A DNA stretch of 64,000 nucleotides from JACVRW01 sp963819635 (GTDB lineage: Bacteria; Actinomycetota; Thermoleophilia; Solirubrobacterales; Thermoleophilaceae), in the NCBI GenBank assembly GCA_963819635.1, contig CAWFWX010000005.1, forward strand, positions 248,001 to 312,000, given 5' to 3'. The position numbers and the translations under genes were made by a program. Below the pieces are notes generated by a model that searched no databases, was not told the DNA's origin, and was given only the letters and a program-made list of their open reading frames with translations. Shown one piece after another: positions 42,706 through 52,046 of the stretch (position 1 is the first letter of the stretch; each line of letters opens with the position of its first letter).

Positions 42706-44345
42706 TGGACCCAGTTACCACCGACGCCGCAGCGCGGCGCCGTAGGCGCCGTCGCAAGAACGCAGAGGCGCGCTGCGCGCCGCCGCGCAAGAAGAAGCGC
42801 GCAGCGCGCGAATCCGCCTACCCCGCGCGGCGTCCGCGCGCCGGCTCGGCCGGCACGCGCGCGCGGGACAGCGCGAAGCGCCGGCGCGCCGTGCGCAAGC
42901 TGGCCTGCGTCCGGAGGGTCAAGCCCGTCAGGGCGAGGGCGGCCGAGCTCCAGCCGATCCCGCCGGCCCCCGCGCCGCCGGGCGGGTTCCGGCTCACGAG
43001 CCCGGTGGCCGTCTACTCGGGCCCATTCGGCGCGCGCGAGGCGGAGCGCCTCCTGTGGCGCGCCGGCTTCGGGCCCTCGCCCGGGCACGCGCAGGCGCTC
43101 GCGGCGCTCGGCCTCCACGGGGCCGTGGCCGCGCTCACCCGCCCGTCCGGCCCGGCGACGCTGACCGGCGCGCCGCCGACCGACGGCGACGGCAACCCGC
43201 TCGTCCCGGAGGACGCCTACGGCCACGACCACCTCTGGTGGCTCGACCGAATGGTGCGCACGGACCAGCCGCTCGTCGAGCGCATGACGCTCGTATGGCA
43301 CGACTGGTTCGCGACCTCCAACGACGGCGTCGGACAGCAGGGCCTGATGCTCCAGCAGAACGAGCTGTTCCGGCGCAGCGCGTTCGGCTCGTTCGATCAG
43401 CTCGCGCACGACGTCACGACCGACCCGGCGATGATCGTCTGGCTCAACCTCGACCAGAACACGCGCTTCAGCCCGAACGAGAACTACGCGCGCGAGCTGA
43501 TGGAGCTGTTCACGCTCGGCGCGGACCGAGGGGCCTACAGCGAGCAGGACGTGCGGCAGCTCGCCCGCGCGCTCACCGGGTTCGACTTCGACTGGAGCGA
43601 CGAGCTCGGGATGCACAACTTCCGCTACGTCCCGAACCGCCACGACAACGGCGACAAGACCGTGTTCGGCCAGACCGGCGCGTGGACGTGGGAAGAGGGC
43701 GTGGCGATGTGCGTGCGCCACTCGATGCACCCGTCCTTCTTCGTCAGCAAGCTCTGGAGCTACTTCATCCCCACGCCGCCGTCCGCGCTGGACCGCGCCG
43801 CGCTCGAGTCGCTCTACGTGTCGAGCGGCTATCAGGTGCGGCCGGTGCTGGAGGCGATCCTCCTCCACCCCGACCTGCACGCCGGCGCGCGAATGGTGAA
43901 GCCGCCGGTCGTGTTCCTGGCCGGCCTCCTGCGACTGCTGCGCGCGTCCGTCGACGGCGAGTACTGGATCTGGTACTCGGAGGGCGCCGGCCAGCGGCTC
44001 TTCTACCCGCCGGACGTGTCGGGCTGGGACGACTCGCGCTGGCTCGACACGAGCACGGTCCGCGGCCGCTTCGAGCTCGTCTCGCGCGCGCTCTCGGACC
44101 GCGTCCTGGGCGGCGACTCGGTGGACGACTACGACGAGACGGAGACCCCCGAGGCGGGCGTGGCCGCGGCGCGCGCGTGGGCGGGCGACCCGAGCCTGAC
44201 CTCGGAGACGGTCGGGCTGCTCACGGCCTTCGCCGCCAACGCGCTCGCCGGTGCGGGCGGCTGGCAGCTCAGCACCTACCGCGGCCTGCGCCAGAACGCG
44301 CTGCGCCACCTGATCCTCGCGTCCCCGGACTACCAGACGAGCTGA
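42705..44345 (+). CDS. DUF1800-domain protein
   Basis: 546 residues. The first ~100 residues are extremely Arg/Lys-rich (AARRRRRRRKNAEARC...), followed by the DUF1800 core: EAERLLWRAGFGPSPG, LVERMTLVWHDWFATSND, NENYARELMELFTLG and LFYPPDVSGWDDSRW. Paired with a DUF1501 gene downstream, a very common arrangement in exported-protein clusters. The GTG start at 42705 lies in a hairpin; a later start cannot be ruled out. The enzymatic role of DUF1800 is not established. Confidence 0.85.
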   Translation: MDPVTTDAAARRRRRRRKNAEARCAPPRKKKRAARESAYPARRPRAGSAGTRARDSAKRRRAVRKLACVRRVKPVRARAAELQPIPPAPAPPGGFRLTSPVAVYSGPFGAREAERLLWRAGFGPSPGHAQALAALGLHGAVAALTRPSGPATLTGAPPTDGDGNPLVPEDAYGHDHLWWLDRMVRTDQPLVERMTLVWHDWFATSNDGVGQQGLMLQQNELFRRSAFGSFDQLAHDVTTDPAMIVWLNLDQNTRFSPNENYARELMELFTLGADRGAYSEQDVRQLARALTGFDFDWSDELGMHNFRYVPNRHDNGDKTVFGQTGAWTWEEGVAMCVRHSMHPSFFVSKLWSYFIPTPPSALDRAALESLYVSSGYQVRPVLEAILLHPDLHAGARMVKPPVVFLAGLLRLLRASVDGEYWIWYSEGAGQRLFYPPDVSGWDDSRWLDTSTVRGRFELVSRALSDRVLGGDSVDDYDETETPEAGVAAARAWAGDPSLTSETVGLLTAFAANALAGAGGWQLSTYRGLRQNALRHLILASPDYQTS

Positions 44346-44347
44346 CG

Positions 44348-45718
44348 ATGGCGAACTGCGGCTGCAACGACTACTCGCGCACCCAGCTTCTCCGGCGCGC
44401 GGCCGCGGAGGCGGGCCAGGGTCTCCCGCTCATCGAGCCCGGCATGCCGCTCCCGGCGGGCACGGGCCTGACCCGGCGTTCGTTCGTCTCGCGCGCCACA
44501 GGGCTCGCGCTGTCCGTGTACGGCGCCGCGAGCCTCGGGCCGAAGGCGCTCGAGCATGGCATCGCCGCGGCCGCCGCGCAGGCGCCGGCATCGGACCGGA
44601 TCCTGGTCTCGATCTTCCTCTCGGGGGGCGCCGACTCGCTCACGATGCTGGCGCCGACGAGTGCCCACCCGCAGTACGCGAGCTGGCGCCCCGGGTTGCA
44701 GCTCCCGCCGGGCCAGGGCACGCCGCTGGCCGAGGACCCGTCGCTGCGCTGGCACCCCTCGTTCGCCGGGCTGGCCGAGCTCTACGGCGAGGGCAAGGTC
44801 ACGGTCATGCCCGCCGTCGGATACGACGACGCGAACCAGTCGCACTTCACCTCGCGCCACTTCTGGGAGGTGGGCGAGACGAACCCGTTCGGCCGCTGGG
44901 GCTGGCTCGGCCGCTACCTGGACCGTCACGGCGTGGCCGACAACCCGCTTCAGGGCCTCGCGCTCGGCTGGGACCTCCAGCCGGTCCTGGCCGCGAAGGA
45001 CGTGCCGGTCGCGACCGTGGCCGAGCCGGACAACTACGACTTCTGGACCCCCGGCGTCTGGGGGACGGTCCAGGACAAGATGCTCGACGCCTTCGGGGAC
45101 CTCGGCGACCCCGCCACGAGCGACGTGGGCCTGGCTCAGGCGCGCTCGGCGGTGGCGGCCACGGGGCGCCTGCGCGATCAGCTCGCCCCGTACCAGGACG
45201 GCTTCACCACGCCCGCCGGAGTGACCTACCCGGGCGGGGGCTTCGCCGGCCGGCTGCGTGCGCTCGCCGCGATGATCGCGGGGGGCCTGCCGCTCAAGGT
45301 GGTCGCGATCGAGTCGGGCGGATACGACACCCACTCGAACCAGCTGACCAGCCTCCCCGGCGACCTGCTCGAGATCGGCGACAGCCTGCGCGCCTTCCAG
45401 CGCGACCTCGAGGCGAGGGCGCTTCAGGACCGCGTGCTGGTGCACGTGTGGAGCGAGTTCGGCCGCCGCCCGGAGGAGAACGGCTCCGGCACGGACCACG
45501 GGGCCGCCGGCGCCGGCTTCCTGATCGGTGCGCAGGCTCGCGGCGAAATGGTCGGCGAGTTCCCCGGGCTCGCGGTGCTCGACGACGACGACAACCTCCG
45601 CAACACGTCCGACTACCGCGGCGTCTACTGCTCGCTGCTGGAGCAGTGGCTCGAGGTGGACGCCGGGCCGATCATCCCGAATGCCTCGTCGTTCGCCCGC
45701 CCCGCGCTGGTGGCGTGA
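44348..45718 (+). CDS. DUF1501-domain exported protein
   Basis: 456 residues. LTRRSFVSRATGLALSVYGAASL near residue 40 is a Tat-type twin-arginine signal. The DUF1501 (sulfatase-like fold) core includes RILVSIFLSGGADSLTML, QSHFTSRHFWEVG, VVAIESGGYDTHSNQL, VLVHVWSEFGRRPEENGSGTDHGA and RGVYCSLLEQWLE. It starts 2 bases after the DUF1800 gene and the next cupredoxin gene overlaps its stop (TGATG). These three are probably one operon. Confidence 0.9.
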   Translation: MANCGCNDYSRTQLLRRAAAEAGQGLPLIEPGMPLPAGTGLTRRSFVSRATGLALSVYGAASLGPKALEHGIAAAAAQAPASDRILVSIFLSGGADSLTMLAPTSAHPQYASWRPGLQLPPGQGTPLAEDPSLRWHPSFAGLAELYGEGKVTVMPAVGYDDANQSHFTSRHFWEVGETNPFGRWGWLGRYLDRHGVADNPLQGLALGWDLQPVLAAKDVPVATVAEPDNYDFWTPGVWGTVQDKMLDAFGDLGDPATSDVGLAQARSAVAATGRLRDQLAPYQDGFTTPAGVTYPGGGFAGRLRALAAMIAGGLPLKVVAIESGGYDTHSNQLTSLPGDLLEIGDSLRAFQRDLEARALQDRVLVHVWSEFGRRPEENGSGTDHGAAGAGFLIGAQARGEMVGEFPGLAVLDDDDNLRNTSDYRGVYCSLLEQWLEVDAGPIIPNASSFARPALVA

Positions 45719-46236
45719 TGCGCCTGGCGGCAGTCGCACTCGCCGGGGTACTCGTGATCGCGGCAGCCGCGGTCCCCACGGCGGCCTCCGGAAAACGCGC
45801 CAAGCGTGCAGCCGATCGATGCGACAAGCGCACGTTGTGCGCAAAGGTTCGCCGTCCGGTTACTCGCGCGATGCCTTCCGAGCGCCTCGTTGACCTCACG
45901 GCGCCGACTTCCCCCGCTCCGCCGCAGCCGGGGGATCCCGCTCCCGCCTTGCCCAGCTTCGTCTCGGTCGCGGCGCGCGAGTTCTCGCTCACCCTGTCGC
46001 GGCCGCTGGTCGGCGCCGGCGACGTCCGGATCGAGCTGCGCAACAGCGGCGAGGACCCGCACAACCTCGTGGTGAGCCCTGACGGCTCGCACTCGCCGCT
46101 GGCGTCGTTCTCCACGCTCGACCCCGGGCTCTACGAGCGCCGGACCGTCTCGCTGGCGCCAGGGCGCTACCAGCTCTGGTGCTCGCTCGAGTCGCACGAG
46201 GCGCTCGGCATGACCGTCACGCTTCGCGTGCAGTAG
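45718..46236 (+). CDS. Secreted cupredoxin-like protein
   Basis: 172 residues. A signal peptide (MRLAAVALAGVLVIAAAAVPTAAS) and a basic linker precede a ~100-residue cupredoxin domain. Copper ligands are suggested by DPHNLVV (His) and LWCSLESHEALGM (Cys, His, Met). Electron transfer linked to the DUF1501/DUF1800 proteins is inference from the operon. Confidence 0.82.
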   Translation: MRLAAVALAGVLVIAAAAVPTAASGKRAKRAADRCDKRTLCAKVRRPVTRAMPSERLVDLTAPTSPAPPQPGDPAPALPSFVSVAAREFSLTLSRPLVGAGDVRIELRNSGEDPHNLVVSPDGSHSPLASFSTLDPGLYERRTVSLAPGRYQLWCSLESHEALGMTVTLRVQ

Positions 46237-46261
46237 CGGCCCACCGCTAGCGTCATCCGCC

Positions 46262-47149
46262 GTGCCGGTCTTCCTCGGGTTCCTCGGCGTGCTCGCGTTC
46301 AGCTTCACGCTGCCGGCCACGCGCGTCGCGGTGGAGGAGCTCGATCCGGTCTTCGTCGGCATCGGCCGCGAGGTGCTCGCCGCCGTGCCGGCAGCGCTGA
46401 TCCTGCTGGCCACGCGGGCGGCGTGGCCGAGCCGGCCGCAGCTCGCGCGGCTCGGCCTGGTCGTGCTCGGGGTGGTCCTCGGCTGGCCGCTGTTCAGCGC
46501 GCTCGCTCTCCAGGACCTCACCTCGGCGCACTCCGCCGTGATCGTGGGACTGCTGCCCGCCGCAACGGCAGTGGCGGCGGTGCTCCGGGCCGGTGAGCAT
46601 CCCTCATCCGGCTTCTGGCTGGCGAGCGGCGCCGGCCTCGTCGCGGTGCTTGCCTTCGCGGCCGCGCAGGGCGCCGGGCTGCCGAGCGTCGGCGACCTCC
46701 AGATCCTCGCGGCGGTCGCCCTCAGCGCGATCGGCTACGCGGAGGGCGGCGCGCTCGCGCGCGAGCTCGGCGGCTGGCGGGTGATCTGCTGGGCGCTCGT
46801 GATCGCCGTTCCGGTCACCGTCCCGATCACGCTCATCACATCCACGACGACCGACCTGAGCGCCGGCTCGGACGCCTGGCTCGGGTTCCTCTACGTCGGC
46901 CTCGTGAGCGCGCTGCTCGGGTTCTTCCCCTGGTACGCCGGCCTGGCACGGGGCGGGGTGGCGAAGATCGGCCAGGTCCAGCTCCTGCAGCCGCTCCTCA
47001 CGCTCGCCTGGTCCGCGTGGCTCTTGAGCGAGGAGGTCAACGCGCTCACTCTGATCGCATCCATCGCGGTACTTGCGAGCGTTGTGGCGACTCAGCGGAC
47101 GCGGGTGACCCGAAGCAGTCGTCCTCCCTTGGTAACGTCGCGCTCGTGA
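46262..47149 (+). CDS. EamA-family (DMT) transporter
   Basis: 295 residues, about ten membrane helices in two repeats. Typical DMT segments are FSFTLPATRVAVEELDPVFVGIGREVLA and LVSALLGFFPWYAGLARGGVAKIGQVQLLQPLLTLAWSA. The GTG start has no clear ribosome site. Its stop is overlapped by purC (GTGA). Substrate unknown; it is not closely similar to the other EamA protein at 16568. Confidence 0.9.
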   Translation: MPVFLGFLGVLAFSFTLPATRVAVEELDPVFVGIGREVLAAVPAALILLATRAAWPSRPQLARLGLVVLGVVLGWPLFSALALQDLTSAHSAVIVGLLPAATAVAAVLRAGEHPSSGFWLASGAGLVAVLAFAAAQGAGLPSVGDLQILAAVALSAIGYAEGGALARELGGWRVICWALVIAVPVTVPITLITSTTTDLSAGSDAWLGFLYVGLVSALLGFFPWYAGLARGGVAKIGQVQLLQPLLTLAWSAWLLSEEVNALTLIASIAVLASVVATQRTRVTRSSRPPLVTSRS

Positions 47150-48024
47150 GCGAAGCTCCCGCTCTCGAACACCTCTCCAGCGGGAAGGTGCGGGATATCT
47201 ACGCCGTGGGCGAGGATCGACTGCTGCTGGTCGCCTCGGACCGGATCTCCACCTACGACGTCGTGCACCCCACGCCGATCCCGGACAAGGGCAAGGTCCT
47301 CACCGGGCTCACGGCCTTCTGGCTCGAGCGCACCGGCGCGATCTGCCCGAATCACCTGATCTCCGTCACGGACGTGCCGGAGGAGTTCCGCGGGCGCGCG
47401 ATGCTCGTCGAGCGGCTCGAGATGGCGCCCGTCGAGTGCGTCGTCCGCGGCTACATCACCGGCTCGGGCTGGAAGGACTACCAGGCGAGTGGCGCGGTCT
47501 GCGGGATCGAGCTGCCGGAGGGCCTGCGCGAGTCGGACCAGCTCCCGCACCCCATCTTCACGCCCGCCACCAAGGCCGACGTCGGCGACCACGACGAGAA
47601 CGTGGACTTCGATCGTGCCGCGGAGATCATCGGCGACCGGGAGCTCCTGGAGGAGCTGCGGCGCCTCTCCGTCGCGGTCTATGAGCTGGGCGCGGCGCAC
47701 GCGCGCGAGCGCGGGATCATCCTTGCCGACACGAAGTTCGAGTTCGGCCGCCGCGCCGACGGGACGATCGTGCTGGGCGACGAGGTGCTCACGCCGGACT
47801 CGTCGCGCTTCTGGCCGGCCGACGTCTACGAGCCGGGTCACGGCCAGCCGAGCTTCGACAAGCAGTACGTGCGCGATTGGGCGTCCGGCTCCGGGTGGGA
47901 CAAGACGCCGCCGGCGCCGGCGCTGCCGGAGGACGTGATCGCCCGGACGCGCGAGCTGTACGTGGACGCCTACGAGCGCATCACCGGCGAGCCGTTCGAG
48001 GCGTGGCTGGAACGCTCGGCGTGA
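47146..48024 (+). CDS. purC: Phosphoribosylaminoimidazole-succinocarboxamide synthase
   Basis: 292 residues, the longer SAICAR-synthetase form. LEHLSSGKVRDIYAVGEDRLLLVASDRISTYDV, then VPVECVVRGYITGSGWKDY-like MAPVECVVRGYITGSG, ATKADVGDHDENVDF, ILADTKFEFGRRADG and VLGDEVLTPDSSRFW are diagnostic. GTG start overlapping the transporter stop; purS overlaps its end. It opens the purC-S-Q-L block. Confidence 0.97.
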   Translation: MSEAPALEHLSSGKVRDIYAVGEDRLLLVASDRISTYDVVHPTPIPDKGKVLTGLTAFWLERTGAICPNHLISVTDVPEEFRGRAMLVERLEMAPVECVVRGYITGSGWKDYQASGAVCGIELPEGLRESDQLPHPIFTPATKADVGDHDENVDFDRAAEIIGDRELLEELRRLSVAVYELGAAHARERGIILADTKFEFGRRADGTIVLGDEVLTPDSSRFWPADVYEPGHGQPSFDKQYVRDWASGSGWDKTPPAPALPEDVIARTRELYVDAYERITGEPFEAWLERSA

Positions 48025-48245
48025 GGGCGCGCGTCTTGATCCGCCCGAAGGAGGGCATACTCGACCCGCAGGGGCAGGCCGTGGAGCGGGCGCTGCCGGC
48101 GCTCGGCTTCGAGGGCGTTCAGAACGTGCATGTGGGGAGGCTGATCGAGTTGGACGTGGACGACGCGTCGCAGGTGCCGCAGATGTGCGAGCGCCTCCTG
48201 GCGAACCCGCTGATCGAGGACTACGAGGTGGTCGAGCTCGCATGA
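48021..48245 (+). CDS. purS: Phosphoribosylformylglycinamidine synthase subunit PurS
   Basis: 74 residues, ferredoxin-like. MRARVLIRPKEGILDPQGQAVERALPALGFEGV and the C-terminal NPLIEDYEVVEL fit PurS. It bridges PurQ and PurL in the three-part FGAM synthase. GTG start overlaps purC; purQ ATG overlaps its stop. Confidence 0.95.
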   Translation: MRARVLIRPKEGILDPQGQAVERALPALGFEGVQNVHVGRLIELDVDDASQVPQMCERLLANPLIEDYEVVELA

Positions 48246-48892
48246 AGTTCGGAGTGGTGCGCTTCCCCGGCTCCTGCGACGAGGTCGACGCCCTGATGGC
48301 GTGCCGCCGCTTCGCGGACGCCGACCTGCTCTGGCACGGCGACCGCGACCTGAGCGGGGTCGACGCGGTGGTCGTCCCCGGCGGCTTCTCCTATGGCGAC
48401 TACCTGCGCGTCGGCGCGATCGCCCGCTTCTCACCGCTCATGGAGTCCGTGATCGAGTTCGCGCGCGACGGCGGCCCGGTCCTCGGCATCTGCAACGGCT
48501 TCCAGGTGCTGTGCGAGGCCGGGCTTCTTCCCGGCGCCCTGCTGCCGAACGACTCGCTTCGCTTCGTCTGCCGCCAGGTCGACGTGATCGTCGAGCACCC
48601 GGACACCCCCTTCACGCGCGCCTGCGACGAGGGCGACGTGCTCTCGATCCCGGTGAAGCACACGACGGGCCGCTACTACGCGCCGCCCGGGACGCTCCCG
48701 GACGACCAGGTCGTGCTCCGCTACGCGCCGGACCAGAACCCGAACGGGTCGATGGACGATGTCGCGGGGGTCTGCAACGAGCAGGGCAACGTGATGGGAC
48801 TCATGCCGCATCCCGAGCACGCGGTCGACCCGCTCACCGGGTCCGCCGACGGCGGCAGGCTGTTCGAGTCGCTCGCAATGGTCCCCGCGTGA
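48242..48892 (+). CDS. purQ: Phosphoribosylformylglycinamidine synthase subunit PurQ
   Basis: 216-residue class I glutamine amidotransferase. VVVPGGFSYGDYLRVGAIARFSP, the nucleophile loop VLGICNGFQVLCEAGLLPG (Cys) and the His-x-Glu pair in GLMPHPEHAVDPLTGS are present. It supplies ammonia to PurL. purL overlaps the stop (GTGA). Confidence 0.97.
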   Translation: MKFGVVRFPGSCDEVDALMACRRFADADLLWHGDRDLSGVDAVVVPGGFSYGDYLRVGAIARFSPLMESVIEFARDGGPVLGICNGFQVLCEAGLLPGALLPNDSLRFVCRQVDVIVEHPDTPFTRACDEGDVLSIPVKHTTGRYYAPPGTLPDDQVVLRYAPDQNPNGSMDDVAGVCNEQGNVMGLMPHPEHAVDPLTGSADGGRLFESLAMVPA

Positions 48893-51055
48893 CTTTGGCC
48901 TCTGCTCCTCACCGGGAGCTGGGGCTCACCGACCCGGAATACGACGGCATCTGCGAGCGCATGGGCCGCGAGCCGAACGCGCTCGAGCTCGCGGTGTTCT
49001 CGCTGATGTGGTCCGAGCACTGCGCCTACAAGCACTCGAAGAAGCTGCTCCGCCTCCTCCCGACCGAGGGCCCACACGTCCTGATGGGGCCGGGCGAGAA
49101 CGCGGGCGTCGTGGACGTGGGCGACGGCCTCGCGGCGGCGTTCAAGGTCGAGTCCCACAACCACCCGAGCGCGGTGGAGCCGTTCCAGGGCGCGGCCACG
49201 GGCGTCGGCGGCATCCTGCGCGACATCTTCGCCGTCGGCGCGCGTCCGATCGCGGTGCTCGACTCGCTCCGCTTCGGCGAGCTCGACTCGCCCCGCTCGC
49301 GCTACCTGTTCGACTGGGCCGTGAAGGGCATCGGCCACTACGGCAACTCGATCGGCGTGCCGACCGTGGGCGGCGAGGTCTACTTCGAGCCGTCCTACGA
49401 GCAGAACTGCCTGGTGAACGCGATGTGCGTCGGGCCTCGCCCCGCGCGAGCGCCTGATCCGGAGCGCCGCGGCCGGGGTGGGGAACCAGCTCGTGCTGCT
49501 CGGCGCGCGCACCGGCCGCGACGGGATCGGCGGCGCGTCGGTGCTCGCCAGCGCGGAGCTCTCCGACGAGGACGAGTCGAAGCGCCCGACCGTGCAGATC
49601 GGCGACCCGTTCGAGGAGTCGAAGCTGGTGGAGTGCTGCCTGGAGCTGCTGGAGGGCGACCTGCTCGCGTCGCTCCAGGACCTGGGCGCCGCCGGGCTCT
49701 CGTCGAGCTCGTCGGAGATGGCGTCGAAGGGCGAGGTGGGACTCGACATCGACGTCTCGCGGGTGCCGCTGCGCGAGGCCGACATGGAGCCGTTCGAGAT
49801 CATGATCTCCGAGTCGCAGGAGCGGATGCTGTGCGTGGTCGAGCCGAGCCGGCTGGACGCCGTGCTGGCGCGCTGCGAGCGCTGGGAGGTGCGCGCGACC
49901 GTGATCGGCGAGGTCACGGACACGCAGCGCCTGCGCGTGTTCGACGGGGACGAGCTCGTGGGCGACATCCAGGTCGCCGCGCTGGTTGACGACGTCCCGC
50001 TCTACGACCTCGAGCCGCAGGAGCCGAGCGAGCCGATCTACGCCGATCCGCCGGCGCGGCTCGCCGCGGGCGCTTCGGCGGCCGAGAGCCTGCTGGCCCT
50101 GCTCGGCTCGCCGAACATCGCCTCGAAGCGGTTCGTCTTCGAGCAGTACGACTCGATCGTCGGCTCGCGCACTATCCGGCGGCCCGAGTCGGCCGACGCC
50201 GCGGTGCTCTTGCTGGAGCCGGACGGCGGCAGCGGCGCGCTCGCCGTGTCGATCGACGGGAACGGCCGGCGTGTGGCGTGCGACCCGTACACGGGCGCGG
50301 TCGAGGCCGTGCTCGAGTGCGCGCGCAACCTCGCGTGCGTGGGCGCGGAGCCGCTGGGCCTGACCAACTGCCTCAACTTCGGCAACCCCGAGAAGCCGCA
50401 CATCGCGTGGCAGCTCACGCGCGCCGTCGAGGGGATCCGCGACGCATGCCTGGCGCTCGGGGTGCCGGTCGTCGGCGGGAACGTCTCGCTCTACAACGAG
50501 GGCGCGGAGGGACCGATCTACCCGACGCCGATCGTCGGCATGGTGGGCAAGCTGCCGGAGCCGTCGGCGCTTCCGCGCGCCGCGTTCGCGGAGGAGGGTC
50601 ACGCGATCGCGCTGATCGGGATGTTCGAGCCGGCGCTCGAGGGCTCGGAGCTCGAGAAGCTCCGCGGGCGCCTCGGGCGGTCGCTGCCACCGCTGGACCT
50701 GGCCGCGCACGCCGACGCCCTCGTGCGGGTGCGGGCGGCCGTGCGAGGCGGCGAGCTGCCGACCGCGCACGACGTGTCCGAGGGCGGGCTCGCCTGCGCG
50801 CTCGCCGAGTGCTGCATCGCGGGCGACGTCGGGGCGCGAGTGACGCTGGAGCCGGGCGATGCGGCCTTGTTCGGCGAGGGCCCCGGCGGCGTGATCATCG
50901 CCGGCCCGCGTGAGGCGGTCGAGGAGCTGGGCGCCGCGCTCGTCATCGGCGAAGTCGGCGGGGACTCGCTGCGGATCGAGGACGCCCTCAGCGTTCCGGT
51001 GAGCGAGCTGCGGGCCGCATACGAGGATGCGATCCCGGCGGCGTTCGCCGCCTAG
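48889..51055 (+). CDS. purL: Phosphoribosylformylglycinamidine synthase subunit PurL, one +1 frameshift
   Basis: About 721 residues after removal of one extra C at 49435/49436, matching the small-PurL family. Before the shift: ALELAVFSLMWSEHCAYKHSKK, AAAFKVESHNHPSAVEPFQGAATGVGGILRD, GEVYFEPSYEQNCLVNAMCVG. After it: LAPRERLIRSAAAGVGNQLVLLGARTGRDGIGGASVLAS, LGAAGLSSSSSEMA, GNVSLYNEG and VGMVGKLPEPS. All ATP-binding and structural motifs are intact, and the gene is normally essential for purine synthesis, so the frameshift is best read as a sequence error. Confidence 0.94.
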
Positions 51056-51056
51056 C

Positions 51057-52046
51057 GTGGCCGACACCTCGGCGTCCAGCGGTCCCTGGGCGCTCGCCCT
51101 TCGGCGCCTGCGCCGCGACCGCGCCGCGATGACGTTCGCCGCGCTCTTCGTTGTGATCGTGCTGGTGCTGCTGGCCGCCCCGCTCTACGCGAGCGAGGTC
51201 GCCCACACGACGCCGTCGGAGAACCACCTCACCGACCAGACCGTGATCGACGGCGTGCCCACCGACGTCGTGTCGATCGAGGGCGTGCCGATCGGACCGA
51301 CCTGGGACAGCAACTACTTCCTGGGGGCGGACGAGAACGGCCGCGATCTGATGGTGCGGCTGCTCTACGGCGCGCGCGCCTCGCTGACGGTCGGCCTCGG
51401 CGCCGTCGTGCTGTCGCTCCTGCTCGCGATCCCGCTCGCGCTGCTCGCCGGGTACCGCCGAGGCCGTACGGATGCCGTGATCACGCGCCTGTTCGACCTG
51501 CTGTGGTCGTTCCCGGCGCTGCTGCTGGGCGTGCTGCTGAGCACCGCACTCAGCATTCGCGGGATCGAGTTCGGTCCGATCAGCATCGGATCGGGGTCCC
51601 GGCTGATTCCGATCGTCGTGATCGGCCTGGTCTACGTGCCGTACGTGGCGCGGCCGCTTCGCGGTCAGGTCCTCGTGCTGAGGGAGCAGCCGTTCGTCGA
51701 TGCGGCTCGCGCGTCCGGCATGCGGCCGCTCGCGCTGGCGTTCTCGGAGCTGATGCCGCACCTGTTGGCGACGCTCTTGATCCTGTCGACGCTCCTGCTC
51801 GTCCACGCGGTCGCGCTCGAGGTGGCGCTGTCGTTTCTCGGGGCCGGAATCGACCCGCCCGCGGCCTCGCTCGGCACGCTGATCGACGCGGGGCTGGACG
51901 ACGTCGTCCTGTCGCCGCACCTGCTGCTGGCACCGAGCGTGGCCCTGGTCCTGATCGTGCTTTCCCTGAGCGGGCTGGCGGAGGGCCTGCGGCGCGCGCT
52001 CGACCCGCGCGGCGCGGTGGCCGTCGGCGTGGAGAGCGGGCAGTGA
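51057..52046 (+). CDS. Oligopeptide-type ABC transporter permease (DppC/OppC-like)
   Basis: 329 residues. After helix 1 (FAALFVVIVLVLLAAPLY) comes the DppC-type NYFLGADENGRDLMVRLLYGARASLTVGL segment and the ABC-membrane domain with EQPFVDAARASGMRPLALAFSELMPHL (EAA loop) and LEVALSFLGAGIDPPAASLGTLI. GTG start 1 base after purL. Followed by a DppB-like gene; no binding protein or ATPases are seen in the window. Confidence 0.92.
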   Translation: MADTSASSGPWALALRRLRRDRAAMTFAALFVVIVLVLLAAPLYASEVAHTTPSENHLTDQTVIDGVPTDVVSIEGVPIGPTWDSNYFLGADENGRDLMVRLLYGARASLTVGLGAVVLSLLLAIPLALLAGYRRGRTDAVITRLFDLLWSFPALLLGVLLSTALSIRGIEFGPISIGSGSRLIPIVVIGLVYVPYVARPLRGQVLVLREQPFVDAARASGMRPLALAFSELMPHLLATLLILSTLLLVHAVALEVALSFLGAGIDPPAASLGTLIDAGLDDVVLSPHLLLAPSVALVLIVLSLSGLAEGLRRALDPRGAVAVGVESGQ

